Source: an uncultured Porphyromonadaceae bacterium (GTDB lineage: Bacteria; Bacteroidota; Bacteroidia; Bacteroidales; Muribaculaceae). From it: a stretch of DNA of 38,439 bases. The stretch spans positions 1 to 38,439 of the forward strand of contig CAMWID010000028.1 of the NCBI GenBank assembly GCA_947174235.1. Direction: 5' to 3'. Positions 7,280 to 14,535 of this stretch are shown here, piece after piece. The notes below the pieces were generated by a model that was not told where the DNA came from, did no database searches, and was given only the letters and a program-made list of their open reading frames with translations. Position 1 is the first letter of the stretch. Each line of letters starts with the position of its first letter. Made by a program: the position numbers and the translations under genes.

Positions 7280-7996
7280 TTAATCCTCTCCCCTCACAAA
7301 AGCTTCCGCCGAAGCTATATCCGATGCATGATCCACGTCTACGATCTTGTTCATGTCGTAAGCCTGGAGATTCAGTCCCGCAGCCACAAGGGCACGCTGA
7401 TAGTTTCGCATGCGGCCGACCCCGTCTTCAAGACATTTTCTCAGCACCGGAACGGCACTCCCCGAAAGACCGTAGATGCCGCCGCTCACATATCTCACCC
7501 CATCTTCCATCCGGTCAAGGAATCCCGTTATCCGGCAGGAGTCGTCGGTGGCGACGTAGAGAGGCTTCTCGTCATCAATAAAACCTGTCACAGCCATCAT
7601 ACCGTCCACCTCCGCCGGCGCATTACTGTAAGCCTGTATATACTTTGCGAAATCTTCCTCCCGGAATATAGTGTCGACTGTCGTTATTACAAACCGTCCT
7701 TTCCCTTCCATCAGGCTTGAAAGCTCATGGAAACTATGCATCGAAGTGGGTGTAGTTTTCACTACAAGATTTAGTTCGCAAGGTATCGACGGAGCAAGTC
7801 CACGCAGATATTCTGCCACTTCTGTCATTTCTTCATTGACAATGACGCTTATGGATTCAGCCCCGCATCTCACGAAAATATCAATCAGCCTTCCGATCAT
7901 AGGCTTCCCGTCTATCCTAACGAGAGGCTTGGGGAAACCCACCCCCTCCTGCACCAGACGCGAACCTTGTCCGGCAGCTATAATTCCAAAATTCAT
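7280..7996 (-). CDS. Nucleotidyltransferase, possibly inositol-phosphate cytidylyltransferase
   Basis: A 238-residue NTP-transferase (GT-A-like fold). It shows the nucleotide-binding loop IIAAGQGSRL (residues 5-14) and FPKPLVRIDGKPMI, with the catalytic lysine in PKPL (Lys23). A later acidic site is ITTVDTIF. The fold and signature match sugar-phosphate nucleotidyltransferases and the inositol-1-phosphate cytidylyltransferase domain that archaea and hyperthermophiles fuse to a CDP-alcohol transferase. Here the two activities sit in separate genes of one operon, so CDP-inositol formation is an attractive inference; an ordinary sugar-nucleotide role is not excluded. The start ATG overlaps the pdxA stop by one base (TAATG), pointing to translational coupling. 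Confidence 0.82.
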   Translation of the reverse strand: MNFGIIAAGQGSRLVQEGVGFPKPLVRIDGKPMIGRLIDIFVRCGAESISVIVNEEMTEVAEYLRGLAPSIPCELNLVVKTTPTSMHSFHELSSLMEGKGRFVITTVDTIFREEDFAKYIQAYSNAPAEVDGMMAVTGFIDDEKPLYVATDDSCRITGFLDRMEDGVRYVSGGIYGLSGSAVPVLRKCLEDGVGRMRNYQRALVAAGLNLQAYDMNKIVDVDHASDIASAEAFVRGED

Positions 7997-9141
7997 TATT
8001 CTGCTGTTTGTTCGTTTAGATTCTCCTCCTTTACATCCGTTTTCTCCGTTTTATCTTTCTTCGGCTGACGCTCCTGACGTTCGCCACGTTCAGGTTTTTC
8101 CGTCACATATTTCCTCAACGGGTTTGACGACGCCTCTTCAAATATCCTGCGGTTGCGGAAAATATCTATGGCGGCATATATCGCCTCACGCATCGATGTG
8201 GGATCTGCCTGATCTTTCCACGCGATTCCGAAAGCGGTACCGTGATCCGGCGATGTCCTCACATATGGCAATCCGGCTGTAAAATTCACGCCACGTTCTC
8301 CGGCAAGGGTCTTGAACGGAGCAAGTCCCTGGTCGTGATACATAGCCACAATCCCGTCGAAATGCCTGTAGTCTCCCATACCGAACAATCCATCCGCCGC
8401 AAACGGTCCGAACGAAAGAATCCCCCTCTCCCGGCATCTCTCTATCGCCGGAGAGATAACCTCTTTTTCCTCAGAGCCGAGCAGACCTCCGTCGCCGGCA
8501 TGGGGATTGAGCGAAAGCACGGCTATCCTGGGACGGGGTATCGCATAGTCTTTCTTCAGTGATGCCGCGAGCGACTCAATGGCAGCCTCCACATTTTCCT
8601 GTGTGATGGCGGCCGCCACTTCCGATATGGGCAAATGGGTGGTGACAAGCGCCACTCGCACATCGCCCGCAAATAGAATCATCCTTGATCTGGAACCATG
8701 ACCGATTCTCGCTTCAAGATATTCCGTATGTCCCGGATAACGGAATGTGTCGCTCTGCACCGCCTCTTTTGAAATAGGGGCGGTCACAAGTACATCTATC
8801 TCCCCTGACTCAAGTGCCTCGGCTGCCATTTCAAGTGCAGCCACAGCCGCCTTCCCTGATTCTGCCGTGGGTTCTCCCGGCACTATCTCCGGGGCTGACG
8901 CCGAGACCTCCACGACATTGATCCTTCCGTCCTGAGCCTGCGCCGCACCCGCCGACTTATACAGACGCATGTCTTCAAGTCCGAATTTCCTACGCGCTTT
9001 CTCCGCAATCGAATGATACCCGAAAATGACGGGAGTGCAAAGTTCCGTCATAGTCTCATCGGCGAGGGCCTTGAGTGTCACCTCATATCCCACTCCGTTT
9101 ATATCTCCGTGGGTGATACCCACTCTTATTGGTCGTGACAT
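7996..9141 (-). CDS. pdxA: 4-Hydroxythreonine-4-phosphate dehydrogenase
   Basis: PdxA oxidises 4-phosphohydroxy-L-threonine in pyridoxal phosphate synthesis. Visible family features are the N-terminal RVGITHGDINGVGYEV, VTAPISKEAVQ, FRYPGHTEYLEARIG with the metal-ligand His, SLNPHAGDGGLLG, and MYHDQGLAPFKTLAGERGVN followed by TSPDHGTAFGIA. At 381 residues it is longer than usual: the last 40 or so residues, after FEEASSNPLRKYV, form a low-complexity tail rich in Lys, Glu, Arg and Gln that looks disordered. It heads the operon that runs into the inositol-lipid genes and overlaps the next gene by one base. Why a vitamin B6 gene leads this operon is not explained by known pathways and may just be chromosomal position. 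Confidence 0.93.
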   Translation of the reverse strand: MSRPIRVGITHGDINGVGYEVTLKALADETMTELCTPVIFGYHSIAEKARRKFGLEDMRLYKSAGAAQAQDGRINVVEVSASAPEIVPGEPTAESGKAAVAALEMAAEALESGEIDVLVTAPISKEAVQSDTFRYPGHTEYLEARIGHGSRSRMILFAGDVRVALVTTHLPISEVAAAITQENVEAAIESLAASLKKDYAIPRPRIAVLSLNPHAGDGGLLGSEEKEVISPAIERCRERGILSFGPFAADGLFGMGDYRHFDGIVAMYHDQGLAPFKTLAGERGVNFTAGLPYVRTSPDHGTAFGIAWKDQADPTSMREAIYAAIDIFRNRRIFEEASSNPLRKYVTEKPERGERQERQPKKDKTEKTDVKEENLNEQTAE

Positions 9142-9163
9142 CTGTATTCTATATTTTGTTCCC

Positions 9164-9171
9164 CAAAATTA
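9164..9171 (-). promoter_or_regulatory. -7 box for the pdxA-inositol operon
   Basis: TAATTTTG on the minus strand matches TAnnTTTG. No convincing TTTG is seen 19-21 bases upstream. The predicted leader would be only about 16 bases. Confidence 0.4.
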
Positions 9172-9248
9172 CGAATTTTTTTTCATTTTTCCTCATCCCT
9201 CTCCCCTACGCGAGGGGTCAAAGCCTTAAAGGTTGCCGCTTGCGTCGG

Positions 9249-10310
9249 TCAATGCTTCTTTCCGGCAAGCATCCCGCATGCCGCCATTATGTCTTCCCCT
9301 CTTGAACTTCGGATAGTGGCAGTCACCCCTTTTGAGTTTAAATAATTGCGGAACATCAGCATACGCTCGTCACTGCTGGGCTTCAGCTCAACTCCGGGGA
9401 TTGAATGGAAACGTATCAGGTTGACACGGCAGTCAAGACCTCTCGTCATCTTTATCAGAAGATCTGCATGCGCTATGTCATCGTTGACTCCACGCCACAT
9501 TATATATTCAAGAGAAAGACGTCTCTGATGGCTGAAGTCATAACCTGAAAGCAATTTGATGACACTGCTTATAGGAAACGCCTTTTGCGCGGGCATCAGT
9601 TGCTCCCGCTCCACGGGATCTGCTGTGTGGACGCTTATCGCCACATGCACCTGAGTCTGGTCAAGAAGATCTTTCAACTGAGGCAACTTCCCTACTGTTG
9701 ACACGGTTATTCGCTTGGGACTCCACCCCATTCCCCATGACGATGTCATGATTTCTATCACAGGAAGAAGCGCACCGAGGTTGTCAAGGGGTTCTCCCAT
9801 TCCCATGAACACCACATTCGTAAGCTCTCCCGCCGGTGTCTCTCCCGGTTTGGGAGAAGGAGGAATGCTCAATATCTGGTTGATGATCTGGGCGGGTGTG
9901 AGATTGGCTTTGAAGCCGAGCCGCCCGGTGGCGCAGAAATAGCAATTCATTTTGCATCCCGCCTGCGACGACACGCAAAGCGTAGCTCTGTCCCGATCCG
10001 GGATATACACGCTCTCGATCGACTTTCCCCCTCCGACATTAAAAAGATATTTCACCGTGCCGTCCATGGATTTCTGTCTCGATTCGGGAGCCTCCCTCCC
10101 GATGACATAATTTTCTGACAGCCATTGGCGGTTCTTCTTGGAGATATTCACCATCTCATCGAAATCCGTCACTTTCTTTTTATACAACCATTCCGCAAGC
10201 TGTTTCCCCACAAATTTTGGCATGCCGCCGGAAAGTGCCACTTTGGTCAGCTGCTCGAGGGTCATCCCGATCAACGCCAGGGTCTGTATATTTTGTTCCA
10301 TTTTTCTCAT
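9249..10310 (-). CDS. rlmN: 23S rRNA (adenine-2503-C2)/tRNA methyltransferase
   Basis: RlmN is a radical-SAM enzyme that methylates C2 of A2503 in 23S rRNA and A37 in some tRNAs. The cluster motif CKMNCYFC (CxxxCxxC, binding 4Fe-4S) follows VSSQAG, then GMGEPLDN, RITVSTVG, and near the C-terminus RSSRGEDIMAACGML, whose Cys is the methyl-carrying residue. The frame is open to 10340, but a start at 10310 or 10301 gives the normal family N-terminus (IGMTLEQL soon after the start); I use 10310 and cannot separate the two by ribosome binding site. It lies between the ppiD terminator and the pdxA promoter, and its own promoter is not evident. Confidence 0.93.
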   Translation of the reverse strand: MRKMEQNIQTLALIGMTLEQLTKVALSGGMPKFVGKQLAEWLYKKKVTDFDEMVNISKKNRQWLSENYVIGREAPESRQKSMDGTVKYLFNVGGGKSIESVYIPDRDRATLCVSSQAGCKMNCYFCATGRLGFKANLTPAQIINQILSIPPSPKPGETPAGELTNVVFMGMGEPLDNLGALLPVIEIMTSSWGMGWSPKRITVSTVGKLPQLKDLLDQTQVHVAISVHTADPVEREQLMPAQKAFPISSVIKLLSGYDFSHQRRLSLEYIMWRGVNDDIAHADLLIKMTRGLDCRVNLIRFHSIPGVELKPSSDERMLMFRNYLNSKGVTATIRSSRGEDIMAACGMLAGKKH

Positions 10311-10375
10311 TTTTAATATCAGGGACGGGATGCCGGACATACAAGGTAATCACGCGATACTCGCAACCGTCCCCT

Positions 10376-10415
10376 AAAACGAAGGGTCATCCCCGGAAAC
10401 GGCGATGACCCTTCG
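10376..10415 (-). terminator. Intrinsic terminator after the PpiD-like gene
   Basis: Perfect 12-base arms (10380-10391 and 10404-10415) around a 12-base loop, followed on the minus strand by TTTT (10376-10379). It lies about 33 bases past the stop codon at 10448. Confidence 0.8.
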
Positions 10416-10447
10416 CAATGTTATCGATATCCGAAGGACTAAGGCTT

Positions 10448-12580
10448 TCAGTCGCCTGCCTCGAATTTATATAGACTGTTCTTGAATTCCCTGCTCCCTT
10501 TAAGCATTTCTGCTATATTGGGATTGACAAGCTGGAAATACTGCTGCTCATACTGAGCGTCGCTGTAAGGGAAATCCTCCTTGCCGTTGCTCTTCACCTG
10601 ATAGGCGTAGACTCCGTTGTCTCCCTTCACGAGAACAACTTTTCCGGGTTTGCTACCGGCGATCTGACCCATGACAGATGCGTCGCGGACCTGCATGTTT
10701 CTTCCGAAACGGAATGTGGGGGCATTCTGTTCCTCAACTCCCATGGCGGCTGCCGCAGATTCTATCGTGCCTGATTTCGGCTGATATTCCTTTATCAGTT
10801 CATCACCGGCTTTTGAACGGCGTGCCTTATCTGTGACGTACGCGCTTACCTGACCGTTTGCCAATGGAGCGAAATCGTCATATTCATTCACTACCGCCGC
10901 TGCATAAAGCGCGGGAGTGAGAGCGTCTTTCGATTCATAGATATGGCTCACCTCACCCGGCTTGCCGTCGATCATGACCCAACGCACCACCTGACGGCTG
11001 TCGGGATAATAGCTCTGCATGCCTGCCACGCGCGGCACTGCCACAGAAGAAGACGAAAGACTCAGATCCTGTACGGAATAGCCGGATTTCGCTGCATTCT
11101 CCGCAAATGCCTTTGCAGTGGCGTTGTCAGAAAGGAATTTCTCAAGCTTCTCACGCTCACCGTTTATTGTCTTCGAACTCGGTTTAAGATCGTAGTTGAC
11201 CTCATCATACGAATAAACTTCGACAGGGGCATTTCTCTTCGACACCTGAGCGAGCACTGCTCCCTGAGGGGAAGTCATGAGAGAGATATATCTGCCGCCG
11301 GCATTCAACAGAGAGTCGAGCTGACCGGACTCAAGCGCGCCGGTACGGCCCTGTGCCGTAAACAAAGGTATCCACTGAGCTTTCTGAGCCATTACGCTGT
11401 CCGCTCCGAAACGGCTGGAAACCGAGTCGATAGAAAGCCCGGAGTTAAGTCCGGCGAGCACTTTCGCGGGAAGCTCAGCCCCGACCACCTGCACAAGATT
11501 GAGCTGGATAGAATCCACCACCTGTGAACGGCGTCCCATCTTTACGATAGTGAACCCTTTGATATTTTCAGATATGAGTTTCACAGAATCTGGCGAAGCC
11601 GACAGCACGTAGTCCTTCACCTGACCTGCGGGAAGATCTTTCGCACGCAGCTCCTTATGAGTAAGGACAATACCTTCTCGTTTAAGTTCCTTGCTTATCT
11701 GCCCTGCAGAATCACGGAGTTCCGCCACCGTTTTCTCCGCAAGATTGCGCGCAGCCTCGCGGTCTGCCGCTGAGGGAGAGATATTGACAGCCACAAACGC
11801 GATGTCCTTTGTCATCTCGTCTACCTTGAACTGGTTCTTGTCTTTATCATATTCCGCCTTAAGCGCAGCATCGTCCACAGGATATTTAGCGGGGTCAAGC
11901 TGTCCGTAAGGATGGAAAGCTATATCCACGTTGCTTGTGGCAACATAATCGTTGTAAAGAGCTTTCTTGTCAAGATCATTAGCCTTCACAAGCCCGTAAA
12001 GGAGCTTCTGGTATGTCTGGCGCTTCACCATCTCGCGAGTCTCCTGCTCCATGGCGATCCATGCCCTCTGGAACGGCTCCATCTGTGAATCGGTAAGACC
12101 GTTGCGTTTGGGATTGAAGATTATCTCATATGCCTGCTGCGGAGTCGATACGCTCAGACCGGAAGCATTGAGCTGCTGGATTATTGTCTGGATAGACGGA
12201 TTGACAGGATTCTCAAGCACGTAGAAACGGAGCTGCTCGGGAGAGGTCTGGATGCCGGCATTTGCCACCGCATTGTCAAGAAGTTTCTCTCCGATAAGCT
12301 CGTCAAGCGCCATCTGGGAAATCATCTGGTTGTCGAAATTGGCGAATTGTGCAGGATTCTGACGGCGTGCCTGCTCAAAACGGTTGTTGAGTTCCTCGCG
12401 TTTACGGATATATTCCGTATAGTCAATCTTTTCTCCGCCGATTTTTGCCACTGTCGTGTGGTCGCCGAAGAGATTCCGGCTGTTGGTGATCGCATCACCG
12501 ATAATGAAGGCAAGGAGCGCGACGCCTATCACGACAAGGAGCAGCACCGACTTGCTTCTGATTTTCTCTAATGTTGCCAT
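10448..12580 (-). CDS. ppiD: PpiD/SurA-like peptidylprolyl isomerase
   Basis: A 710-residue inner-membrane-anchored periplasmic foldase. The short cytosolic N-terminus MATLEKIRSKS precedes one membrane helix (about residues 12-30, LLLVVIGVALLAFIIGDAI), and a SurA-type N-terminal chaperone region follows (YTEYIRKREELNNRFEQARR, LDELIGEKLLDNA). A parvulin-like segment lies around residues 345-460 (LSIDSVSSRFGADSVMAQKAQ...), and the remainder is a helical and extended C-terminal region. This is the architecture of PpiD proteins, which help newly exported outer-membrane and periplasmic proteins fold. The gene is monocistronic, with a promoter, a leader hairpin and a terminator of its own. Isomerase activity itself cannot be judged, since many PpiD parvulin domains are inactive. 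Confidence 0.85.
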   Translation of the reverse strand: MATLEKIRSKSVLLLVVIGVALLAFIIGDAITNSRNLFGDHTTVAKIGGEKIDYTEYIRKREELNNRFEQARRQNPAQFANFDNQMISQMALDELIGEKLLDNAVANAGIQTSPEQLRFYVLENPVNPSIQTIIQQLNASGLSVSTPQQAYEIIFNPKRNGLTDSQMEPFQRAWIAMEQETREMVKRQTYQKLLYGLVKANDLDKKALYNDYVATSNVDIAFHPYGQLDPAKYPVDDAALKAEYDKDKNQFKVDEMTKDIAFVAVNISPSAADREAARNLAEKTVAELRDSAGQISKELKREGIVLTHKELRAKDLPAGQVKDYVLSASPDSVKLISENIKGFTIVKMGRRSQVVDSIQLNLVQVVGAELPAKVLAGLNSGLSIDSVSSRFGADSVMAQKAQWIPLFTAQGRTGALESGQLDSLLNAGGRYISLMTSPQGAVLAQVSKRNAPVEVYSYDEVNYDLKPSSKTINGEREKLEKFLSDNATAKAFAENAAKSGYSVQDLSLSSSSVAVPRVAGMQSYYPDSRQVVRWVMIDGKPGEVSHIYESKDALTPALYAAAVVNEYDDFAPLANGQVSAYVTDKARRSKAGDELIKEYQPKSGTIESAAAAMGVEEQNAPTFRFGRNMQVRDASVMGQIAGSKPGKVVLVKGDNGVYAYQVKSNGKEDFPYSDAQYEQQYFQLVNPNIAEMLKGSREFKNSLYKFEAGD

Positions 12581-12634
12581 TCTATGGTATAGCTGATGTT
12601 TGTGTTTGATTAATTCTTATGGAAACAACCGGAA

Positions 12635-12665
12635 TCAGGCATGCTCTTTGGAGAAACATGCCTGA
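12635..12665 (-). promoter_or_regulatory. Leader hairpin of the PpiD-like gene
   Basis: Perfect 9-base arms TCAGGCATG (12635-12643) and CATGCCTGA (12657-12665) with a 13-base loop. It would begin about 14 bases after the predicted start and ends about 55 bases before the ATG. No T-run follows, so it is structural or regulatory rather than a clear terminator. Confidence 0.45.
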
Positions 12666-12685
12666 GGCCGGGGACTTTGAGCACG

Positions 12686-12717
12686 CAAAGATAACACTTT
12701 TGGCTCAATTCCCCAAT
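12686..12717 (-). promoter_or_regulatory. Promoter of the PpiD-like gene
   Basis: The minus strand has ATTG (12714-12717; one mismatch to TTTG), 20 bases, then TATCTTTG (12686-12693), an exact -7 box. Predicted start near 12679. Confidence 0.6.
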
Positions 12718-12784
12718 TTTAATACACATTTATTAATTATTTTTCAAATAATCAGATATCCGGTGCCACCATTGACAAGTGCGT

Positions 12785-14107
12785 TCAGGATATTCCGAAA
12801 GCTGACCGGATCTCATCAACCCTGTCGGTTTTCTCCCATGTAAACAGTTCCACTTCCTTTTCCACGGGCGCCCCGTCGTAGCGGGAGCGGAACACTTTCC
12901 TGACCTTCCGGGGCTCGCGACCCATATGCCCGTAGGCAGCGGTCTCGCGATAGATAGGATTGCGCAGCTTCAGCATCTCCTCTATCGCACCGGGACGCAG
13001 GTCGAACATCTCATTGATCTTTTCCGCTATATCCTCATCCGTGATTCCCGGACGCGCCGTCCCGTAGGTATTGACAAAAACATTTACCGGAGCCGCCACT
13101 CCAATGGCATAACTCACCTGCACGAGCATCTCTTTTGCCACACCTGCCGCCACCATGTTTTTCGCGATATAACGGCATGCATACGCTGCTGAACGGTCTA
13201 CTTTTGAAGGATCCTTACCGGAGAAGGCGCCTCCGCCATGGGCTCCACGGCCGCCGTAAGTATCGACGATGATTTTGCGCCCGGTCAGACCGGTATCGGC
13301 ATGAGGTCCGCCAAGTACAAACTTTCCGGTCGGATTTACGTGAAGAACCAGCTTGTCGTCGAAAAGAGACCTCAATTTCTCGGGAAGGGAGGCGATCACC
13401 CTCGGGAGAAGCACTTTCTCCACATCTTCCCGGATTCTCGCAAGCATCTCCTCGTCAGCCCTGACCTGCGCCTGCCGTGAGTCGTCAAGAGGAAGAATGA
13501 ACTCATCATGCGACGTAGACACGACTATCGTGTGAACACGCAAAGGCTTCCGGTTTTCATCATATTCCACAGTCACCTGACTTTTTGCATCCGGACGAAG
13601 ATATGTCTTAAGCTTCCCCTTCCGGTAATAACTCATCTCTTTCCCCTCTTTCCGGAGTTCGGCGAGCTCCCTCAAGATCATATGTGAAAGATCAAGGGTC
13701 AGCGGCATATAATTGGATGTTTCGTCAACGGCATACCCGAACATCATACCCTGGTCTCCAGCCCCCTGCTCTATCCTGTCGCCACGGCTTACGCCTCTGT
13801 TTATGTCACAGCTCTGCTCATGTATTGCCGAAAGGATACCGAGAGAATCTCCGTCAAACCTGTAGGCGCCGCGGTCATAGCCGATCGACTTGATGAGGTC
13901 GCGCACACTGGAATGGATGTCGACGTACGCGCCGCTGCTCACTTCGCCCGCCACAACCACCTGTCCCGTGGTGCACAATGTCTCTATAGCCACATGGCTT
14001 TCAGGGTCACGGGCAAGAAATTCGTCAAGGAGGGTATCGCTGATCTGATCCGCCACCTTGTCGGGATGGCCCTCAGAAACTGATTCAGATGTAAATAAAT
14101 AGCTCAT
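12785..14107 (-). CDS. metK: S-adenosylmethionine synthetase
   Basis: MetK makes SAM from methionine and ATP. The 440-residue protein has the N-terminal [18 protein letters not shown], with the catalytic His in GHPDK (residues 14-18), the [12 protein letters not shown] loop, [20 protein letters not shown], and the phosphate-binding [19 protein letters not shown]. It is somewhat longer than the E. coli enzyme, as is usual in Bacteroidota, because of inserts in the middle and C-terminal domains. The gene follows tRNA-Pro on the minus strand, with a leader of about 190 bases that contains a SAM-II-like aptamer and a terminator-like hairpin, so feedback control by SAM is likely. No separate promoter is apparent between the tRNA and metK. 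Confidence 0.97.
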   Translation of the reverse strand: MSYLFTSESVSEGHPDKVADQISDTLLDEFLARDPESHVAIETLCTTGQVVVAGEVSSGAYVDIHSSVRDLIKSIGYDRGAYRFDGDSLGILSAIHEQSCDINRGVSRGDRIEQGAGDQGMMFGYAVDETSNYMPLTLDLSHMILRELAELRKEGKEMSYYRKGKLKTYLRPDAKSQVTVEYDENRKPLRVHTIVVSTSHDEFILPLDDSRQAQVRADEEMLARIREDVEKVLLPRVIASLPEKLRSLFDDKLVLHVNPTGKFVLGGPHADTGLTGRKIIVDTYGGRGAHGGGAFSGKDPSKVDRSAAYACRYIAKNMVAAGVAKEMLVQVSYAIGVAAPVNVFVNTYGTARPGITDEDIAEKINEMFDLRPGAIEEMLKLRNPIYRETAAYGHMGREPRKVRKVFRSRYDGAPVEKEVELFTWEKTDRVDEIRSAFGIS

Positions 14108-14147
14108 ATCTGTTATTTTAGTTTTTCAATGATTATATTCTTGTCAC

Positions 14148-14205
14148 AAAAGAAAGGCAGAGCCTCCGGAGGGGACGACCGCCCGCTTCCAAATGCTCTG
14201 CCTTT
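14148..14205 (-). terminator. Terminator-like hairpin in the metK leader (expression platform)
   Basis: On the minus strand two 11-base arms pair perfectly (14195-14205 with 14153-14163; AAAGGCAGAGC and its complement), enclosing a GC-rich 31-base loop, and are followed by CTTTT. It sits between the SAM-II-like element and the metK ATG, 41 bases from the latter, so SAM-dependent transcription termination is a natural model. Confidence 0.6.
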
Positions 14206-14250
14206 CCTTTCCAACGCCACGCGTATGGAAAGTCTGATTTCCTCTATGTG

Positions 14251-14300
14251 CAGTTTTAGCATTTTTTCAAGTGGTTGCAAGCAGCCAAATTTCTCCACTT
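14251..14300 (-). promoter_or_regulatory. SAM-II (SAM-alpha) riboswitch-like element upstream of metK
   Basis: On the minus strand AAGTGG (14295-14300) pairs with CCACTT (14269-14274), closing a 20-base loop that contains ATTTGGC and GCTTGCAA. An A-rich linker and GCTAAAA follow. The loop's TTTGGC (14284-14289) can pair with GCTAAA (14255-14260), giving the H-type pseudoknot of SAM-II. The order GTGG, ATTTGG, GCTTGCA, CCAC, A-rich linker, GCTAAA matches my memory of alphaproteobacterial SAM-II aptamers. Position before metK fits SAM sensing. It was judged by eye, with no covariance score. Confidence 0.68.
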
Positions 14301-14303
14301 TAT

Positions 14304-14332
14304 AAAAAATCCGCCGGCTGAATGCCTGCGGA
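14304..14332 (-). terminator. Intrinsic terminator after tRNA-Pro
   Basis: TCCGC/GCGGA plus an inner three-pair extension with one mismatch (14310-14332), followed on the minus strand by six T (14304-14309). It begins 6 bases past the tRNA 3' end and ends only 4 bases before the SAM-II-like element. Confidence 0.7.
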
Positions 14333-14337
14333 CCTTG

Positions 14338-14411
14338 TCGGGGTGAGGCGACTCGAACGCCCGACCTCTACGTCCCGAACGTAGCGCGCTAACCAACTGT
14401 GCTACACCCCG
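14338..14411 (-). tRNA. tRNA-Pro (anticodon CGG)
   Basis: A 74-base cloverleaf on the minus strand. The acceptor arms CGGGGTG and CACCCCG pair fully, with the C1-G72 pair characteristic of bacterial tRNA-Pro. The anticodon stem CTACG/CGTAG encloses the loop TTCGGGA, giving anticodon CGG for codon CCG. The T arm carries GTTCGAGTC. The terminal CCA is not encoded. An exact promoter lies 17 bases upstream and a terminator follows. Confidence 0.96.
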
Positions 14412-14427
14412 ATTGCCTAAGCGACTG

Positions 14428-14459
14428 CAAAGTTAGCCATTTTTTTTGAAACAGCCAAA
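14428..14459 (-). promoter_or_regulatory. Promoter of tRNA-Pro
   Basis: The minus strand has TTTG (14456-14459), a 20-base spacer and TAACTTTG (14428-14435), both exact matches to the Bacteroidota consensus. The start near 14421 lies 10 bases before the mature tRNA. It may also feed metK by read-through. Confidence 0.72.
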
Positions 14460-14535
14460 CATTTTTCAAGAAATATGAAATTTAATCTATGTATTTTCTG
14501 TATTTCCGGCTGCCGGTTGCCCAAACCCTGTCAAA

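Noticed and set aside
6638..7720. A 360-codon open frame on the plus strand
   Set aside because: It lies antisense to the ATP-grasp and nucleotidyltransferase genes, whose motifs are clear, and its translation lacks recognisable domains.
9190..9240. Terminator between rlmN and pdxA
   Set aside because: Only a five-base stem (CCCCT/AGGGG) without a following T-run is present, so it is not supported.
14113..14298. A 61-codon minus-strand frame upstream of metK, as a possible leader peptide
   Set aside because: It spans the SAM-II-like element and the terminator-like hairpin, and shows no run of regulatory Met codons or protein-like pattern.
14251..14310. SAM-I (S-box) riboswitch
   Set aside because: GCAACC and TGCTAA resemble S-box pieces, but the P3 hairpin between them and the 5' kink-turn half are missing. 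The SAM-II plan fits better.
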